From Beijerinckia mobilis (GTDB taxonomy: Bacteria > Pseudomonadota > Alphaproteobacteria > Rhizobiales > Beijerinckiaceae): a DNA stretch of 64,000 nt. Where the stretch lies: the NCBI RefSeq assembly GCF_000745425.1, contig NZ_JQJH01000016.1, forward strand, positions 1 through 64,000. Direction: 5' to 3'. The stretch's first letter is position 1, and the number at the start of each line of letters is the position of its first letter. A program made the position numbers and the translations under genes. Positions 19,999 to 30,147 of the stretch are shown in pieces. Below the pieces are notes generated by a model that saw nothing but the letters and a program-made list of their open reading frames with translations, did not search any database and was not told where the DNA came from.

Positions 19999-21279
19999 AT
20001 GACATCTCCCTATACGATTCACATCGTCCAGAAGATGAGCGAGATCGATCCCGACGAGTGGAACGCCTGCGCCAATCCCGAGATGCATGCGCCCGGTGGG
20101 ATCGGTCAAGCGGGGTCGTCCGCGCAAGGGCTGCCTCTCGACATGCTCCAGGGGCTCGGTGAAGCAGAGGCTGCGGTATCGGCGGCACCCTCGAAACATG
20201 AGATCGAGCGGTTCAATCCCTTTATCTCACACGCCTTTCTCAATGCGCTCGAAACCTCGCGCTCGGTCGATCCACGGCATGGATGGACGGCGACTCACGT
20301 CATCATCAAGGACCAGGAGGGGCGGCTCGCCGCGGCGGCACCGGCCTATCTGAAAACCCATTCCTATGGCGAATATGTCTTCGACCATGCCTGGGCGGAT
20401 GCCTACCATCGCGGCGGCCTGAAATATTATCCGAAACTCCAGATCGCCGTGCCCTTCACTCCGGTCACCGGACGGCGCCTGCTGGTCGCATCAAATCATG
20501 GCGAAGAAGCGCGGCAACGGCTCATCACCGGCCTGCGCGCCTGGCGCGAGAAGATCGAGGCTTCTTCCATCCATGTCACCTTCTCCACGCGGGAGGATTG
20601 GGACAGTCTCGGCCGCGCCGGCTTTTTGCAGCGCACGGGCCAGCAATTTCATTTCATCAACGAGAATTACGCCGATTTCGATGCTTTTCTCGCCAGTCTC
20701 GCCTCCCGCAAACGCAAGATGATCAAGAAGGAGCGCAAGGAGGCCTTGAGCGCCGGCATTGAAATCGAGCTTTTGACCGGCTCCGATCTCCAGGAACACC
20801 ATTGGGACGCGTTTTTCGCCTTCTATATGGATACCGGCAACCGCAAATGGGGCACGCCCTATCTATCGCGCGAATTCTTCTCGCATATCGGCGCCACCAT
20901 GGCCGACCATATTCTCCTCGTCATGGCCAAGCGCGAAGGACGTTACATCGCCGGGGCGATCAATTTCATCGGCAAGGATGCGCTCTATGGGCGTAACTGG
21001 GGCTGTATCGAGGAGCATCCCTTTCTGCATTTCGAGGTCTGCTATTATCAGGCGATCGAATTCGCCATCAATCGCGGACTCGCGCGTGTCGAGGCAGGCG
21101 CCCAGGGCGAACACAAGCTCGCGCGCGGCTATGGACCCGTCACGACATTCTCGGCGCATGACATACCAGACAAGCGCTATGCCCTTGCAATCGATGATTA
21201 TCTCAAGAAAGAACGCGCCTATATCGATGAAGCCATCGAACATTACGGCGAACTGACACCTTTCAAGAAAGGTCCGTGA
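19999..21279 (+). CDS. FemAB-like GNAT acyltransferase (DUF482 family)
   Basis: A 426-residue protein of the FemAB_like/DUF482 family, with duplicated GNAT-like folds. Recognisable parts are FNPFISHAFLNALETS, LASRKRKMIKKERKEA, AGAINFIGKDALYGRNWG, and ARVEAGAQGEHKLARGYGP. Relatives are annotated as involved in peptidoglycan biosynthesis, but direct evidence for most is lacking. The HIT gene follows 127 bases downstream in the same direction. Confidence 0.8.
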   Translation: MTSPYTIHIVQKMSEIDPDEWNACANPEMHAPGGIGQAGSSAQGLPLDMLQGLGEAEAAVSAAPSKHEIERFNPFISHAFLNALETSRSVDPRHGWTATHVIIKDQEGRLAAAAPAYLKTHSYGEYVFDHAWADAYHRGGLKYYPKLQIAVPFTPVTGRRLLVASNHGEEARQRLITGLRAWREKIEASSIHVTFSTREDWDSLGRAGFLQRTGQQFHFINENYADFDAFLASLASRKRKMIKKERKEALSAGIEIELLTGSDLQEHHWDAFFAFYMDTGNRKWGTPYLSREFFSHIGATMADHILLVMAKREGRYIAGAINFIGKDALYGRNWGCIEEHPFLHFEVCYYQAIEFAINRGLARVEAGAQGEHKLARGYGPVTTFSAHDIPDKRYALAIDDYLKKERAYIDEAIEHYGELTPFKKGP

Positions 21280-21406
21280 AATAGGCCCTACTTGACCCTC
21301 GCCCTATCCTCACGCATCACTCGCGTCACCGGACAGATGGATCCGGGATAGGGCCGCGATCAGCGATCCATTCAGGTTCGAGCGGCGCTTCCATGCGGGG
21401 ATTTGC

Positions 21407-21844
21407 ATGAGCACGACGGTCTACGACGACAACAATATTTTCGCCAAAATCCTTCGCGGGGAAATCCCCTGCACCAAGGTTTACGAGGACGATGTCGCTT
21501 TGGCCTTCATGGACATCATGCCCCGCGCCGATGGTCATGTGCTCGTGATTCCCAAGGCGCCCGGCCGCAATCTTCTCGATATTGATGCCGCTGCGCTCAG
21601 CCAGATGATGCCGCGTGTCCAGAAAGTGGCGCGCGCGGTCAAAAAGGCGGTGAATGCGGATGGCATCACCCTGCATCAATATAGCGAGAGCGCGGGTGGC
21701 CAGGTCATTTTCCATCTCCATTTCCATATTCTGCCGCGCTGGGCGGGCGTGGAACTGCGGCCGCATACGGGAGAGATGGCCAAGCCGGAAAATCTGGAGA
21801 CACTCGCGGTCAAGATCAGGGCGGCGCTGAACGAGGCCGGCTGA
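21407..21844 (+). CDS. HIT family nucleotide-binding protein
   Basis: A 145-residue histidine-triad protein. The active-site motif HLHFHILP places the triad His at 103, 105 and 107. The N-terminal IFAKILRGEIPCTKVYED is typical of the HINT branch. Such enzymes hydrolyse AMP-lysine or other nucleoside phosphoramidates. The ATG is preceded by GGGGA 6 bases upstream. Confidence 0.9.
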   Translation: MSTTVYDDNNIFAKILRGEIPCTKVYEDDVALAFMDIMPRADGHVLVIPKAPGRNLLDIDAAALSQMMPRVQKVARAVKKAVNADGITLHQYSESAGGQVIFHLHFHILPRWAGVELRPHTGEMAKPENLETLAVKIRAALNEAG

Positions 21845-21900
21845 TCAAGCGGCACGACTTGATCGTGCTCCGAGTATTTTCAGGTAATGTTGATTCGCCG

Positions 21901-22001
21901 AGAGCGTTTCGGATTCATCCGGCAACGCTCCACCCAGAAAACAAGAGCATTGTCAAAGAAACGGCATCGCGAAGCGATTCAAACTGATCGGAAAATGCTC
22001 T
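21901..22001. repeat. 101-bp dispersed repeat, copy 2
   Basis: Second copy of the element at 14960-15060, between the convergent HIT and Rieske genes. The terminal AGAGCG is reflected as a degenerate GCTCT at the other end, and GAAGCGATTC is conserved. Confidence 0.65.
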
Positions 22002-22025
22002 AGCGATTCCGCGACTTGAAAACGG

Positions 22026-22364
22026 TCAGGCTGGTGAGCGCGCCGGCTTGACTGGCCCGACATCGACCTGAATCTCGTCCCCCTCGATCCGCAGCGGATA
22101 GGGGTGAAGCGTGTTGCGGACGAGATGCGTCACGCATTTTCCGTTCACGGCGTCAAATCCCCAATTATGGATCAGACACGTGACCTTCTTTCCGTCGAAA
22201 GTCGTATTATCGAGTGGCATGTCCGCATGCGGACAGCGCCCGCGATAAGCCTTGAGTTCGCCACCTTTCGGCCAGACCAGAAGCACGCTCTTGCGGCCCG
22301 CCTGGAACAGGCCCGTGTTCCCTTCGCTAATATCACCTGTGTGACAGAGTGCGGTGAACGCCAT
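22026..22364 (-). CDS. Rieske [2Fe-2S] domain protein
   Basis: A 112-residue single-domain ferredoxin-like protein. The cluster ligands are C44-x-H46 (CPHAD) and C63-x2-H66 (CLIHN), spaced as in Rieske proteins of dioxygenase systems. It may pass electrons to an oxygenase or act as a nitrite-reductase small-subunit-like protein; no partner enzyme is adjacent. No signal peptide is seen. Confidence 0.88.
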   Translation of the reverse strand: MAFTALCHTGDISEGNTGLFQAGRKSVLLVWPKGGELKAYRGRCPHADMPLDNTTFDGKKVTCLIHNWGFDAVNGKCVTHLVRNTLHPYPLRIEGDEIQVDVGPVKPARSPA

Positions 22365-22553
22365 CAGGGTCGCTTTCCGAAACGAATGTCTTGCATGGAA
22401 TATCCTGGCGGAGCCAGCAAGTTATGGACCAGCACAAGCCCATCCAATCGAAGCGTTCCCGCCACTCGCAAGCTCAACCCGGTCTTGACTTGAGCCTTGC
22501 ATGATTCTCTCCTCCAGCTTCGTCGTACGAAACCTTCGGAGCCAGCGGACACC

Positions 22554-23207
22554 ATGACAGAATTATACAATAGCTATCGCAAGGATATCTATACGGAGCC
22601 GTCCGGTGTCGACAAGGACACGTTGAAGAACCTTGGTCCGCTGCGTCCCATGGCGGGAATTTGGCGCGGATCGAAAGGGCTGGACGTCAATCCGAAACGG
22701 GAGGGACCGGAAACGCAGGCTTTCGTGGAAAGGCTGGAGCTGCAGCCTATCGATCCGCAGACGAACGGGCCGCAATTGCTTTACGGGCTTCGCTACCATC
22801 AGCATATCGTCAAACCCGGTGAGATCGAAACCTATCACGACCAGATCGGCTATTGGCTTTGGGAGCCCGCGACGGGCACGATCATCCAGACGCTCACCAT
22901 TCCACGCGGACAGACCGCAATGGCGGTCGGCACCGCCGCTCCGGACGCGAAGGAATTCGAACTCGTCGCAACCCGGGGTCTCACCACCTATGGCATTTGC
23001 TCCAATCCGTTTCTCGAGCAGGCCTTCCGGACCGATGAATATCGCATCAAGATCACGATCAATGACGATGGAACATGGGCCTACGACGAGACCACCACAT
23101 TGATGATCAAGGGTGAAATGCCTTTTGCCCATACCGATAAGGATACGCTGATCAAGATCGGCGAGCCCACCCCGAATGGCGTCGCACGGCCGCACGAGGC
23201 TTCGTGA
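22554..23207 (+). CDS. Nitrobindin-like heme-binding beta-barrel protein
   Basis: A 217-residue protein that fits the FABP-like heme-binding barrel family (nitrobindin/THAP4 C-terminal). Marks are LRPMAGIWRGSKG (usual G-x-W-x-G), YHQHI, IGYWLWEPATGTI and TIPRGQTAMAVG. Family members bind ferric heme or fatty acids and may sense or isomerise reactive nitrogen species. It is longer than typical nitrobindins (about 160). The ATG at 22554 has GGAG about 12 bases upstream. Confidence 0.7.
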   Translation: MTELYNSYRKDIYTEPSGVDKDTLKNLGPLRPMAGIWRGSKGLDVNPKREGPETQAFVERLELQPIDPQTNGPQLLYGLRYHQHIVKPGEIETYHDQIGYWLWEPATGTIIQTLTIPRGQTAMAVGTAAPDAKEFELVATRGLTTYGICSNPFLEQAFRTDEYRIKITINDDGTWAYDETTTLMIKGEMPFAHTDKDTLIKIGEPTPNGVARPHEAS

Positions 23208-23251
23208 GCCCGTTGCGATATCGGGCAAAATCATAGGCTAAGAGTATTATG

Positions 23252-23278
23252 GGGCCATTCGGATCATTCGAATGGCCC
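23252..23278 (+). terminator. Hairpin after the nitrobindin-like gene
   Basis: A perfect 10-bp stem (23252-23261 with 23269-23278) around a 7-base loop lies 44 bases after the stop codon. The T-run is missing, so it is only a probable terminator. Confidence 0.5.
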
Positions 23279-23424
23279 TATTGGCATGATGAAACGCATG
23301 TCCGGTGCCGCGATTATTACCGTTCAGAAAATTTTAAATTTAATTTTAATATAGTGACATTGAATGGTGCGCAGATACCGCCCGCCGCGCCGCCCAGGTC
23401 GGCGCAATAATGCGGGGGTAATTT

Positions 23425-25485
23425 ATGAAATCGGATAATAAGACATCGCGCCCGTCCGAACGGAGCTCGATCGATAATGAAACCGCTGGCATCGACCGGC
23501 CTGGACTTCATCCTGATTCCACCGGCGGACGCGCCCATAACGAAACCTTCCAGACGATCCTGGCGCGCAATCTCGCGCGGCGCTCGTTCCTCGGAGGAAT
23601 CACGGCCGCTCTTCCGGTCCTGATGACCGGTTCTTCTCTGTTGAGCCCCACCCCGGCCAAGGGATGGCCTTTGAGCGCCGGCGAGACGGAAAGTCTCGGC
23701 AATGGTCAGTTAACCTTCAAGGCAATCCAGCCGTCGCAGGAGGATGATGTCATCGTCCCGGAGGATTACGAATATAATGTCGTGCTGCGTTGGGGCGATC
23801 CGTTGACGCTCTTCGCACCCGAATTCGATCCCACCGCCCAAGCCTCATCGGCCCAACGCCAGCAATTCGGCTTCAACTGCGATTTTCTTGGCTTTTTCCC
23901 GGTCCATGGTGCGCCAAACCGGGCACTTCTCTGCGTCAACCATGAATATACGACTGGCGAGGATATGTTCGCCAGTTATGTGCCAGGCGCAAATAAGGAA
24001 GTCGCAGATATCGAAATCGCGGCACATGGGGGCGCCGTCGTCGAAATCGAGCTCAAGACCATCAAGGGCCAATCCGAGTGGAAATATCTGCGCCACTCCC
24101 CACTCAATCGACGCATTACCGGCGACACCCAGATGCTCCTTACCGGGCCAGCGGCTGGCCATCCGTTGATGCGCACGAGCGATGATTCTTCGGGCCGCAA
24201 GGTGCTCGGCATGCTCAACAATTGCTCAGGGGGCAAAACACCCTGGGGCACGTGGCTTACTTGCGAAGAGAACTTCAACCAATATTTTGCCAATAGGTCA
24301 CAAATCTCTGATTCACAGATCAAAGCGGCTCATACCCGCTATGGCGTCTCCAGCGGAGCAACGGAGCGCCGCTGGGAAAACTTCTATCCCCGCTTCGATA
24401 CGGTCAAAGAACCGAACGAACCATTCCGTTTCGGTTGGGTCGTCGAAATCGATCCCTATGACCCGCATTTCGTGCCGCGCAAGCGCACCGCGCTCGGCCG
24501 TTTCAAACATGAAAGCGCGACCACCGCGCTCGCCAAAAGCGGACAGGCCGTCGTCTACACCGGAGACGATCAGCAGTTCGATTACGTCTACAAATTTGTG
24601 TCGGAGGGGCGTTACAACCCGCGCAACCGATGGGATAATTTCGACTTGCTCGACAAAGGCACGCTTTACGTCGCCAAGTTCCATGACGATGGCACGGGCA
24701 CCTGGATTCCACTGACGATCGATAATCCCGTATTGCGGGCGCAATTCGCCGACCAGGGTGAAATCCTGATCAAGACGCGGCTTGCCGCCGATGCTGTCGG
24801 CGCCACGGCGATGGACCGGCCGGAAGATGTCGAGCCCAATCCGGTCAACGGCAAGATCTATATGGCGATGACCAACAATAATGCGCGGACTTCCGTCGTC
24901 GCCGATACCGGAAGCGCCAAGGCCAATCCCCGCGTACCGAACCCCAATGGCCATATTATCGAACTGACCGAAGATCAGGACGATCACGGCGCCACCCATT
25001 TCACTTGGAACGTGTTTTTGCTCTGCGGCAATCCGGAACTCAACCTGTTGACGCAGGAAAGCCAGCTCAGTCCCGGCCTTCCATCAAACGCGACCTTTTT
25101 CGCGGGTTATGCCGAGGTGGACAAGCTTGGCAAGATCGCTGCGCCGGACAATGTCGCCTTCGACAAGAAGGGCAATCTCTGGATCGCCACCGACGGTCAA
25201 CCGTCGTCAGCGGATATCGGGCGCCCCAATGATGCGGTCCATGCCGTTGCGACTGAAGGGCCGGAGCGCGGCTATCTGCGGCAGTTCCTCAGCAGCCCTT
25301 CCGGTTCTGAAGTATGCGGTCCGGAATTCTCGAACGATGGCAACACCTTCTTCTGCGCGATTCAGCATCCGGGTGAAGGTGGCGGCGTGCCCAATAGCAA
25401 AAGCAACTGGCCTGATCGGGCCTCCTATACGCGTCCGAGTGTCGTCGCCGTGCGGCGCAAGGATGGCCGCTCCATCGGCAAGTAA
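23425..25485 (+). CDS. phoX: PhoX-family alkaline phosphatase, Tat-exported
   Basis: A 686-residue exported phosphatase of the PhoX (DUF839) family, which uses iron and calcium to release phosphate from organic esters. The Tat motif ARRSFLGG (about residues 51-58) follows a long polar N-terminus, as is usual in PhoX. TWLTCEENFNQYF holds the cysteine that ligates iron in characterised PhoX. Other family marks are NHEYTTGEDMF and GRFKHESA. GGGGG lies 7 bases before the ATG. I found no clear PHO box in the 217 bases upstream. Confidence 0.88.
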   Translation: MKSDNKTSRPSERSSIDNETAGIDRPGLHPDSTGGRAHNETFQTILARNLARRSFLGGITAALPVLMTGSSLLSPTPAKGWPLSAGETESLGNGQLTFKAIQPSQEDDVIVPEDYEYNVVLRWGDPLTLFAPEFDPTAQASSAQRQQFGFNCDFLGFFPVHGAPNRALLCVNHEYTTGEDMFASYVPGANKEVADIEIAAHGGAVVEIELKTIKGQSEWKYLRHSPLNRRITGDTQMLLTGPAAGHPLMRTSDDSSGRKVLGMLNNCSGGKTPWGTWLTCEENFNQYFANRSQISDSQIKAAHTRYGVSSGATERRWENFYPRFDTVKEPNEPFRFGWVVEIDPYDPHFVPRKRTALGRFKHESATTALAKSGQAVVYTGDDQQFDYVYKFVSEGRYNPRNRWDNFDLLDKGTLYVAKFHDDGTGTWIPLTIDNPVLRAQFADQGEILIKTRLAADAVGATAMDRPEDVEPNPVNGKIYMAMTNNNARTSVVADTGSAKANPRVPNPNGHIIELTEDQDDHGATHFTWNVFLLCGNPELNLLTQESQLSPGLPSNATFFAGYAEVDKLGKIAAPDNVAFDKKGNLWIATDGQPSSADIGRPNDAVHAVATEGPERGYLRQFLSSPSGSEVCGPEFSNDGNTFFCAIQHPGEGGGVPNSKSNWPDRASYTRPSVVAVRRKDGRSIGK

Positions 25486-25491
25486 ACAAAA

Positions 25492-25514
25492 ATCCCCCGG
25501 TTTTGCCGGGGGAT
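25492..25514. terminator. Bidirectional terminator between phoX and clpA
   Basis: A 9-bp GC-rich stem (25492-25500 with 25506-25514) with a 5-base loop sits between two convergent genes. A and T stretches flank it on either side. Confidence 0.8.
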
Positions 25515-25576
25515 CAAGTTTAGGCTCACAATGAAAGGGTTGGCTGAACCCGATGGTTCAGCCAACTTATTTTGTT

Positions 25577-28066
25577 TCAGTTCTTCGGTTCCTCGCTGAT
25601 CACCGGCTCGCCGCCTTCGCCGTCAGGAGTATCCGTGCGCTCGAGATCCTCGTCCGGGCTGGTCTCGTCCGACTTGCGGCGGCTTTTAGCACGGCGCACT
25701 TCCGGTTCGGGGCGCACCCGCTTCTTGCCGGCTTCGACGATCTCCTTGTCGGGACGCGGCAGGATCGGGCCCTCCGGGTAGACGAAGCCGAGTTTTTTGG
25801 CACCCGCCTCGTCTGTCGTGACAACGACCTTGACGGTCCCGCCATTCTTGAGCCTGCCGAAAAGAACCTCATCGGCAAGCGGTGTCTTGATCGTCTGCTG
25901 GATGACACGCGCCATGGGCCTTGCACCCATCTGCTGGTCATAGCCGTGCTCGACGAGCCAGTTGCGCGCCTCGTCGGTCAGCTCGATCGTGACGTTACGT
26001 TCGGCGAGCTGCGCATCGAGTTGCATGATGAACTTGTCGACCACCTTGACGATCACTTCCGGCGGCAGATGCCCGAAGGTGACGATCGCATCGAGACGGT
26101 TGCGGAATTCGGGAGCGAACAACCGGTTGATCGCCTCGATATCCTCGCCTTCGCGCTTGTTGGACGTAAAGCCATAGGCCGCGCGCTGCATATCGGCGGC
26201 ACCCGCATTGGTCGTCATGATCAGGATGACGTTGCGGAAATCGACCTGCTTGCCGCTATGGTCGGTCAGTTTGCCGTGATCCATGACCTGCAACAGGATG
26301 TTGTACAGGTCCGGATGCGCCTTCTCGATTTCGTCGAGCAGCAGCACGCAATGCGGATGCTGGTCGATTGAATCGGTCAGGAGGCCGCCCTGATCGAAGC
26401 CGACATAGCCGGGAGGCGCGCCGATGAGGCGGGACACGGTATGCCGCTCCATATATTCCGACATGTCGAAGCGCACGAGTTCGACCCCGAGGCTCGTCGC
26501 GAGCTGGCGGGCGACTTCGGTCTTGCCGACGCCCGTCGGTCCCGAGAAGAGATAGGAACCGATCGGCTTTTCGCCGTCACGCAAGCCGGCGCGCGCCAGT
26601 TTGATCGCGGCCGTCAGGGCCTCGATCGCGCTGTTCTGACCATAGACGACGCGTTCCAGCGTCTCGGTCAAATGTTCGAGAACCTCGGCATCGTCCTTGG
26701 ATACGGTTTTCGGAGGGATACGCGCCATCGTCGCGATGGTCGCCTCAATCTCCTTGATGCCGATCGTCTTCTTGCGCTTGCCTTCCGGCAGCAGCATCTG
26801 GCTGGCGCCGGTTTCATCGATCACGTCGATCGCTTTATCCGGCAGCTTGCGATCATGGATATAGCGGGCGGAAAGCTCCACCGCCGCTTTGACTGCTTCC
26901 GTCGTATAGCGAATCTTGTGGAATTCTTCGAAATAAGGCTTCAGCCCCTTGATGATCTCGATCGCATCCGGGACAGATGGCTCGTTGACGTCGATCTTCT
27001 GGAAGCGCCGGACGAGCGCCCGGTCCTTTTCGAAATATTGACGATATTCCTTATAGGTCGTGGAGCCGATGCAACGCAGCGAACCCTGCGCCAGAGCGGG
27101 CTTCAGCAGGTTCGACGCATCCATTGCCCCACCCGAGGTGGCGCCGGCGCCAATCACCGTATGAATTTCATCGATGAAGAGAATCGCCTTCTTATGCGTC
27201 TCGATTTCCTTCATGACCTGTTTCAGGCGTTCTTCGAAATCGCCACGATAGCGCGTGCCGGCGAGCAACGTGCCCATATCGAGCGCGAAGACCGTCGCCT
27301 CGGCAAGAACCTCCGGCACCTCACCCTTGACGATCTTGCGGGCGAGACCTTCGGCAATGGCCGTCTTGCCGACGCCGGGATCACCGACGAGCAGCGGGTT
27401 GTTCTTGTGCCGGCGGCAGAGAACCTGAATCGTGCGCTGAACTTCGGCTTCGCGGCCGATCAGAGGATCGATACGGCCATCCTTCGCCTTCTTGTTCAGG
27501 TTGATGCAATAAGCATCGAGCGCACCTTCTTTTTTCTTGCCATCGGCGTCCTTGGCATCCTTCCCTTCGCGGCCTTCGGCTTCTTCCTCGGCGCCGCGGG
27601 GTGCCTTTGACGGATCGGACATGCCGGGCCGTTTGGCGATACCATGGCTGATGTAATTCACCGCATCATAGCGGGTCATATCCTGTTCTTGCAGGAAATA
27701 GGCGGCATGGCTTTCCCGCTCCGCGAAGATCGCCACCAGCACATTCGCGCCAGTGACTTCTTCCCGTCCGGACGATTGGACATGGATGACGGCGCGCTGG
27801 ATCACCCGCTGGAAGCCAGCGGTAGGCTTGGCATCCTCGCGGCCATCGCTGACCAGATTATCCAGTTCCTGATCAATGTAATCGCGCAGATTTTTCTTCA
27901 GAAGGTCGAGGTCGACGGAGCAGGCGCGCAGAACGGCCGCCGCATCGGCATCATCGGTCAGGCTCAAAAGGAGATGTTCAAGCGTCGCATATTCGTGATG
28001 ACGCTCATTGGCGATTGCGAGAGCCCGATGAAGCGATTGTTCCAGATTGCGGGAGAAGGACGGCAT
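25577..28066 (-). CDS. clpA: ATP-dependent Clp protease ATPase subunit ClpA
   Basis: An 829-residue Clp/Hsp100 unfoldase that feeds substrates to ClpP. It has an N-terminal ClpS-binding domain ([20 protein letters not shown]), a first AAA+ module with Walker A GDPGVGKT at 228-235, and a second with GPTGVGKT near residue 510. The last ~60 residues form a charged Pro/Glu/Lys-rich tail not usual in ClpA. The start is taken at [10 protein letters not shown], 9 bases inside the longest frame. clpS lies immediately upstream, as is standard. Confidence 0.95.
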   Translation of the reverse strand: MPSFSRNLEQSLHRALAIANERHHEYATLEHLLLSLTDDADAAAVLRACSVDLDLLKKNLRDYIDQELDNLVSDGREDAKPTAGFQRVIQRAVIHVQSSGREEVTGANVLVAIFAERESHAAYFLQEQDMTRYDAVNYISHGIAKRPGMSDPSKAPRGAEEEAEGREGKDAKDADGKKKEGALDAYCINLNKKAKDGRIDPLIGREAEVQRTIQVLCRRHKNNPLLVGDPGVGKTAIAEGLARKIVKGEVPEVLAEATVFALDMGTLLAGTRYRGDFEERLKQVMKEIETHKKAILFIDEIHTVIGAGATSGGAMDASNLLKPALAQGSLRCIGSTTYKEYRQYFEKDRALVRRFQKIDVNEPSVPDAIEIIKGLKPYFEEFHKIRYTTEAVKAAVELSARYIHDRKLPDKAIDVIDETGASQMLLPEGKRKKTIGIKEIEATIATMARIPPKTVSKDDAEVLEHLTETLERVVYGQNSAIEALTAAIKLARAGLRDGEKPIGSYLFSGPTGVGKTEVARQLATSLGVELVRFDMSEYMERHTVSRLIGAPPGYVGFDQGGLLTDSIDQHPHCVLLLDEIEKAHPDLYNILLQVMDHGKLTDHSGKQVDFRNVILIMTTNAGAADMQRAAYGFTSNKREGEDIEAINRLFAPEFRNRLDAIVTFGHLPPEVIVKVVDKFIMQLDAQLAERNVTIELTDEARNWLVEHGYDQQMGARPMARVIQQTIKTPLADEVLFGRLKNGGTVKVVVTTDEAGAKKLGFVYPEGPILPRPDKEIVEAGKKRVRPEPEVRRAKSRRKSDETSPDEDLERTDTPDGEGGEPVISEEPKN

Positions 28067-28079
28067 AGGCTCCAACCTC

Positions 28080-28529
28080 TCATTTCTTTTCCATGATACA
28101 TTGCAGGGGATGCTGGTGCTTGCGCGCGTAGTCCATCACCTGCGTGACTTTGGTCTCGGCGACTTCATAGGTGAAGATGCCGCATTCCCCGACGCCATGC
28201 TGATGCACGTGCAACATGATGCGCGTCGCTTCCTCAGGCCCTTTGTTGAAATATTTCTTCAAAACCGACACGACGAATTCCATGGGCGTGTAATCGTCGT
28301 TCAAAAGCAGGACGCGATACATGCTGGGCCGACGCGTCTGCGTTTTCGGGCGGGTGATGACGGCCGTGCCCGACCCGCCGTCTCCGCCTTTCTGGTGATC
28401 CTTGCCAGCTCCGCGTATCCGCAGACCGGCGATCACCGCCTGGCGTGTGAACAGGGCCGGGCGACGGACTGCGGACAAGAAACGTCCCTGCACCCGGAAA
28501 TTCGATCGCCGAAGAAGTCCTGCCGTCAC
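28080..28529 (-). CDS. clpS: ClpS adaptor for N-degron substrates
   Basis: The C-terminal 90 residues are a clear ClpS domain: [17 protein letters not shown], the helix [15 protein letters not shown] and the closing [10 protein letters not shown]. It binds proteins with bulky N-terminal residues and delivers them to ClpA. The frame begins with GTG at 28529, which has GAGGA 7 bases upstream, giving 149 residues; the first ~60 are basic and low-complexity, longer than usual. An internal start is possible. The stop is 13 bases before clpA. Confidence 0.92.
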   Translation of the reverse strand: MTAGLLRRSNFRVQGRFLSAVRRPALFTRQAVIAGLRIRGAGKDHQKGGDGGSGTAVITRPKTQTRRPSMYRVLLLNDDYTPMEFVVSVLKKYFNKGPEEATRIMLHVHQHGVGECGIFTYEVAETKVTQVMDYARKHQHPLQCIMEKK

Positions 28530-28556
28530 GCCTAAGTCCTCGTCTTCTTCTCATTG

Positions 28557-28581
28557 TCCCGCTCTGATGGTATGAGCGGGA
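28557..28581. terminator. Hairpin just upstream of clpS
   Basis: An 8-bp GC-rich stem (28557-28564 with 28574-28581), 28 bases before the clpS start. On the plus strand it is followed by TTTT, but no plus-strand gene precedes it. On the minus strand it would lie in the clpS leader. Confidence 0.45.
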
Positions 28582-29380
28582 TTTTGCTGCCTAAGGCCAG
28601 AGGCCCATACCTACTAGTGAACAACGTCATCGAGTGCAGGGCAAGTTCCAATCCGAGATCCCATCAAAGCATCGGCCGCGCCACTTTCTCTGGTTTCTGA
28701 TTTTAGTCTGCGGCCCAGAGATCGGCCACACGTGTTTTTGTGCAAAAGCGCCTTGTCGCATTAAATTCATGCCAATGCCCTGCACTAAAGTTCTAAAAAA
28801 TAGGCAATTTCAGAAAATCCCTCGGCGCCAGAAGCCTTTTAGCCAAAGAAATGGCGGCTCCCCGGTACATGGACAAGGGGAAGATTCGCTTCCGCGCCAA
28901 GCTGACGAAAGAGACGATCGCGGCGGGCCTTCACCGCCTCCCGCGAGACCGCGTAGAAGCGCATCTGTCGGGATATCCCTGAATGACTTCGAACAGGGCG
29001 GTAGCCGCAATAAGCGACCCACGTTGTTGATCTTGATCAGGGCCATCAAGTTATGAATATAAGTTGATGGAATAATTATTATTTTAAAATATATCGTCTC
29101 GGACGATGCCAAAAGTTTTGCCTCTGCACATCCCGCCACCAGCAGAGGAGAGACAAGCTGCCGCATGCATAAGCTTGTCGATTTATCAATATCTTTAGAC
29201 AATTTATGAAATTATTTTCCTAATAATATCGATCAACTAATTGATTAAAAAACGCAGGGATCTCCCGGCTTGAAACGGCAAGCAAATGGAAGCTTGTCTT
29301 TAAACCTTGAGGTCTGCACGAAACGATCAACCTGGCGAATAATAGGCTGCTGGATCGATGGGGCAGGCAAAAGACAACAA

Positions 29381-29403
29381 AAAACCCGGCATAGCCGGGT
29401 TTT
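29381..29403 (-). terminator. Rho-independent terminator of the phasin gene
   Basis: A 10-bp stem (29381-29390 with 29394-29403), core ACCCGGC/GCCGGGT with a 3-base loop, flanked by A and T runs on each side. It lies 83 bases after the phasin stop on the minus strand and could work in both directions. Confidence 0.85.
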
Positions 29404-29486
29404 TCAGTGCATAGGATTCTGATAGTCGGTCGCTACGATTAAGATAGGCCTTCGCGCCTTAGTGTAATGGTGCGAGCCTGAGACAC

Positions 29487-29828
29487 TTATTCAGCGCGCG
29501 ACTGCACCTTCGCGATCACCTTTTCCAGCGGCTGGAAAGCCTCCTTGGCGAGGGCGGTGTAAAGCTCACCGAACTTGGTCGCCTGCGCCACAAAGCCGGC
29601 ATAGGAGGTCTTGGCGAATTCGGATTGAATTTGAATAGCGGTATCGAGGGTCTTCGCGCCAAGCAGCTTCTCGAAGAAGGCCGAGCTGTGATCGATCGAA
29701 CGCTTGGAATAGTCAGACGCTTCGGTCGCGATCGCCTGAACGTTTTTAGCGAAAGCCGAAGCAGCGGTGTTCACCGCCTCAAAATGCTCTTTACCGAACT
29801 TCTGAAAGTCTTCCAACCCAACAGACAT
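29487..29828 (-). CDS. Phasin family protein
   Basis: A 113-residue amphipathic helical protein matching the Phasin_2 family of polyhydroxyalkanoate granule coat proteins (EDFQKFGKEHFEAVNTAASA, SIDHSSAFFEKLLGAK, YTALAKEAFQPLEKVI). The ATG at 29828 has GGGGAG 6 bases upstream, so the longer frame to 29981 is rejected. It suggests the host stores polyhydroxybutyrate. It ends at a strong terminator and appears monocistronic. Confidence 0.88.
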   Translation of the reverse strand: MSVGLEDFQKFGKEHFEAVNTAASAFAKNVQAIATEASDYSKRSIDHSSAFFEKLLGAKTLDTAIQIQSEFAKTSYAGFVAQATKFGELYTALAKEAFQPLEKVIAKVQSRAE

Positions 29829-30147
29829 TATCAACTCCCCATGCGGAAAAAGCGCCTCCGTAAACTCGATCGGGACTGTCGGACGATTGAGCCGAACAGA
29901 CGGCATCCGAAAAACTTCGGTCCACCGCGACCCAGTTTCCTCAATATCCCCGGCGCAAGAAAGGTATAGTGCATTGCACAATTAGGAGTCAAGCGCGATA
30001 TTGCGGTGCAGCAATTCAAAACGATACAATCCGCGCGAATTTCAAAACCACGCTTAACCAAAGCGTAACCGCACACCCCTACCATGCTGTTTCTATATCA
30101 CCCTCCTCCAACAGCAAATCCGATCAATGGCAGATCGAGGGCACAGG
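29829..30147. other. Divergent promoter region
   Basis: About 320 bases between the divergent phasin and carboxypeptidase genes; promoters for both should lie here. No other feature is seen. Confidence 0.45.

Larger units (their letters stand above)
28530..29486. other. Intergenic region upstream of clpS
   Basis: About 950 bases with two hairpins (listed separately) and no gene I can support. The ORFs on both strands have atypical codon use and no family resemblance. Confidence 0.5.

Noticed and set aside
22364-22570. 68-residue minus-strand ORF ending at the Rieske start
   Set aside because: No ribosome site, overlaps the start of the nitrobindin-like gene, and the sequence looks like antisense coding.
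23208-23424. PHO box upstream of phoX
   Set aside because: No pair of CTGTCAT-like words with the expected 11-base period could be found.
26441-27610. 389-residue plus-strand ORF inside clpA
   Set aside because: It lies wholly opposite a clear ClpA coding sequence and resembles no protein family.
28634-29202. ORFs of 140 and 130 residues on opposite strands before clpS
   Set aside because: Low-complexity basic composition, no start signals and no family resemblance; treated as non-coding.
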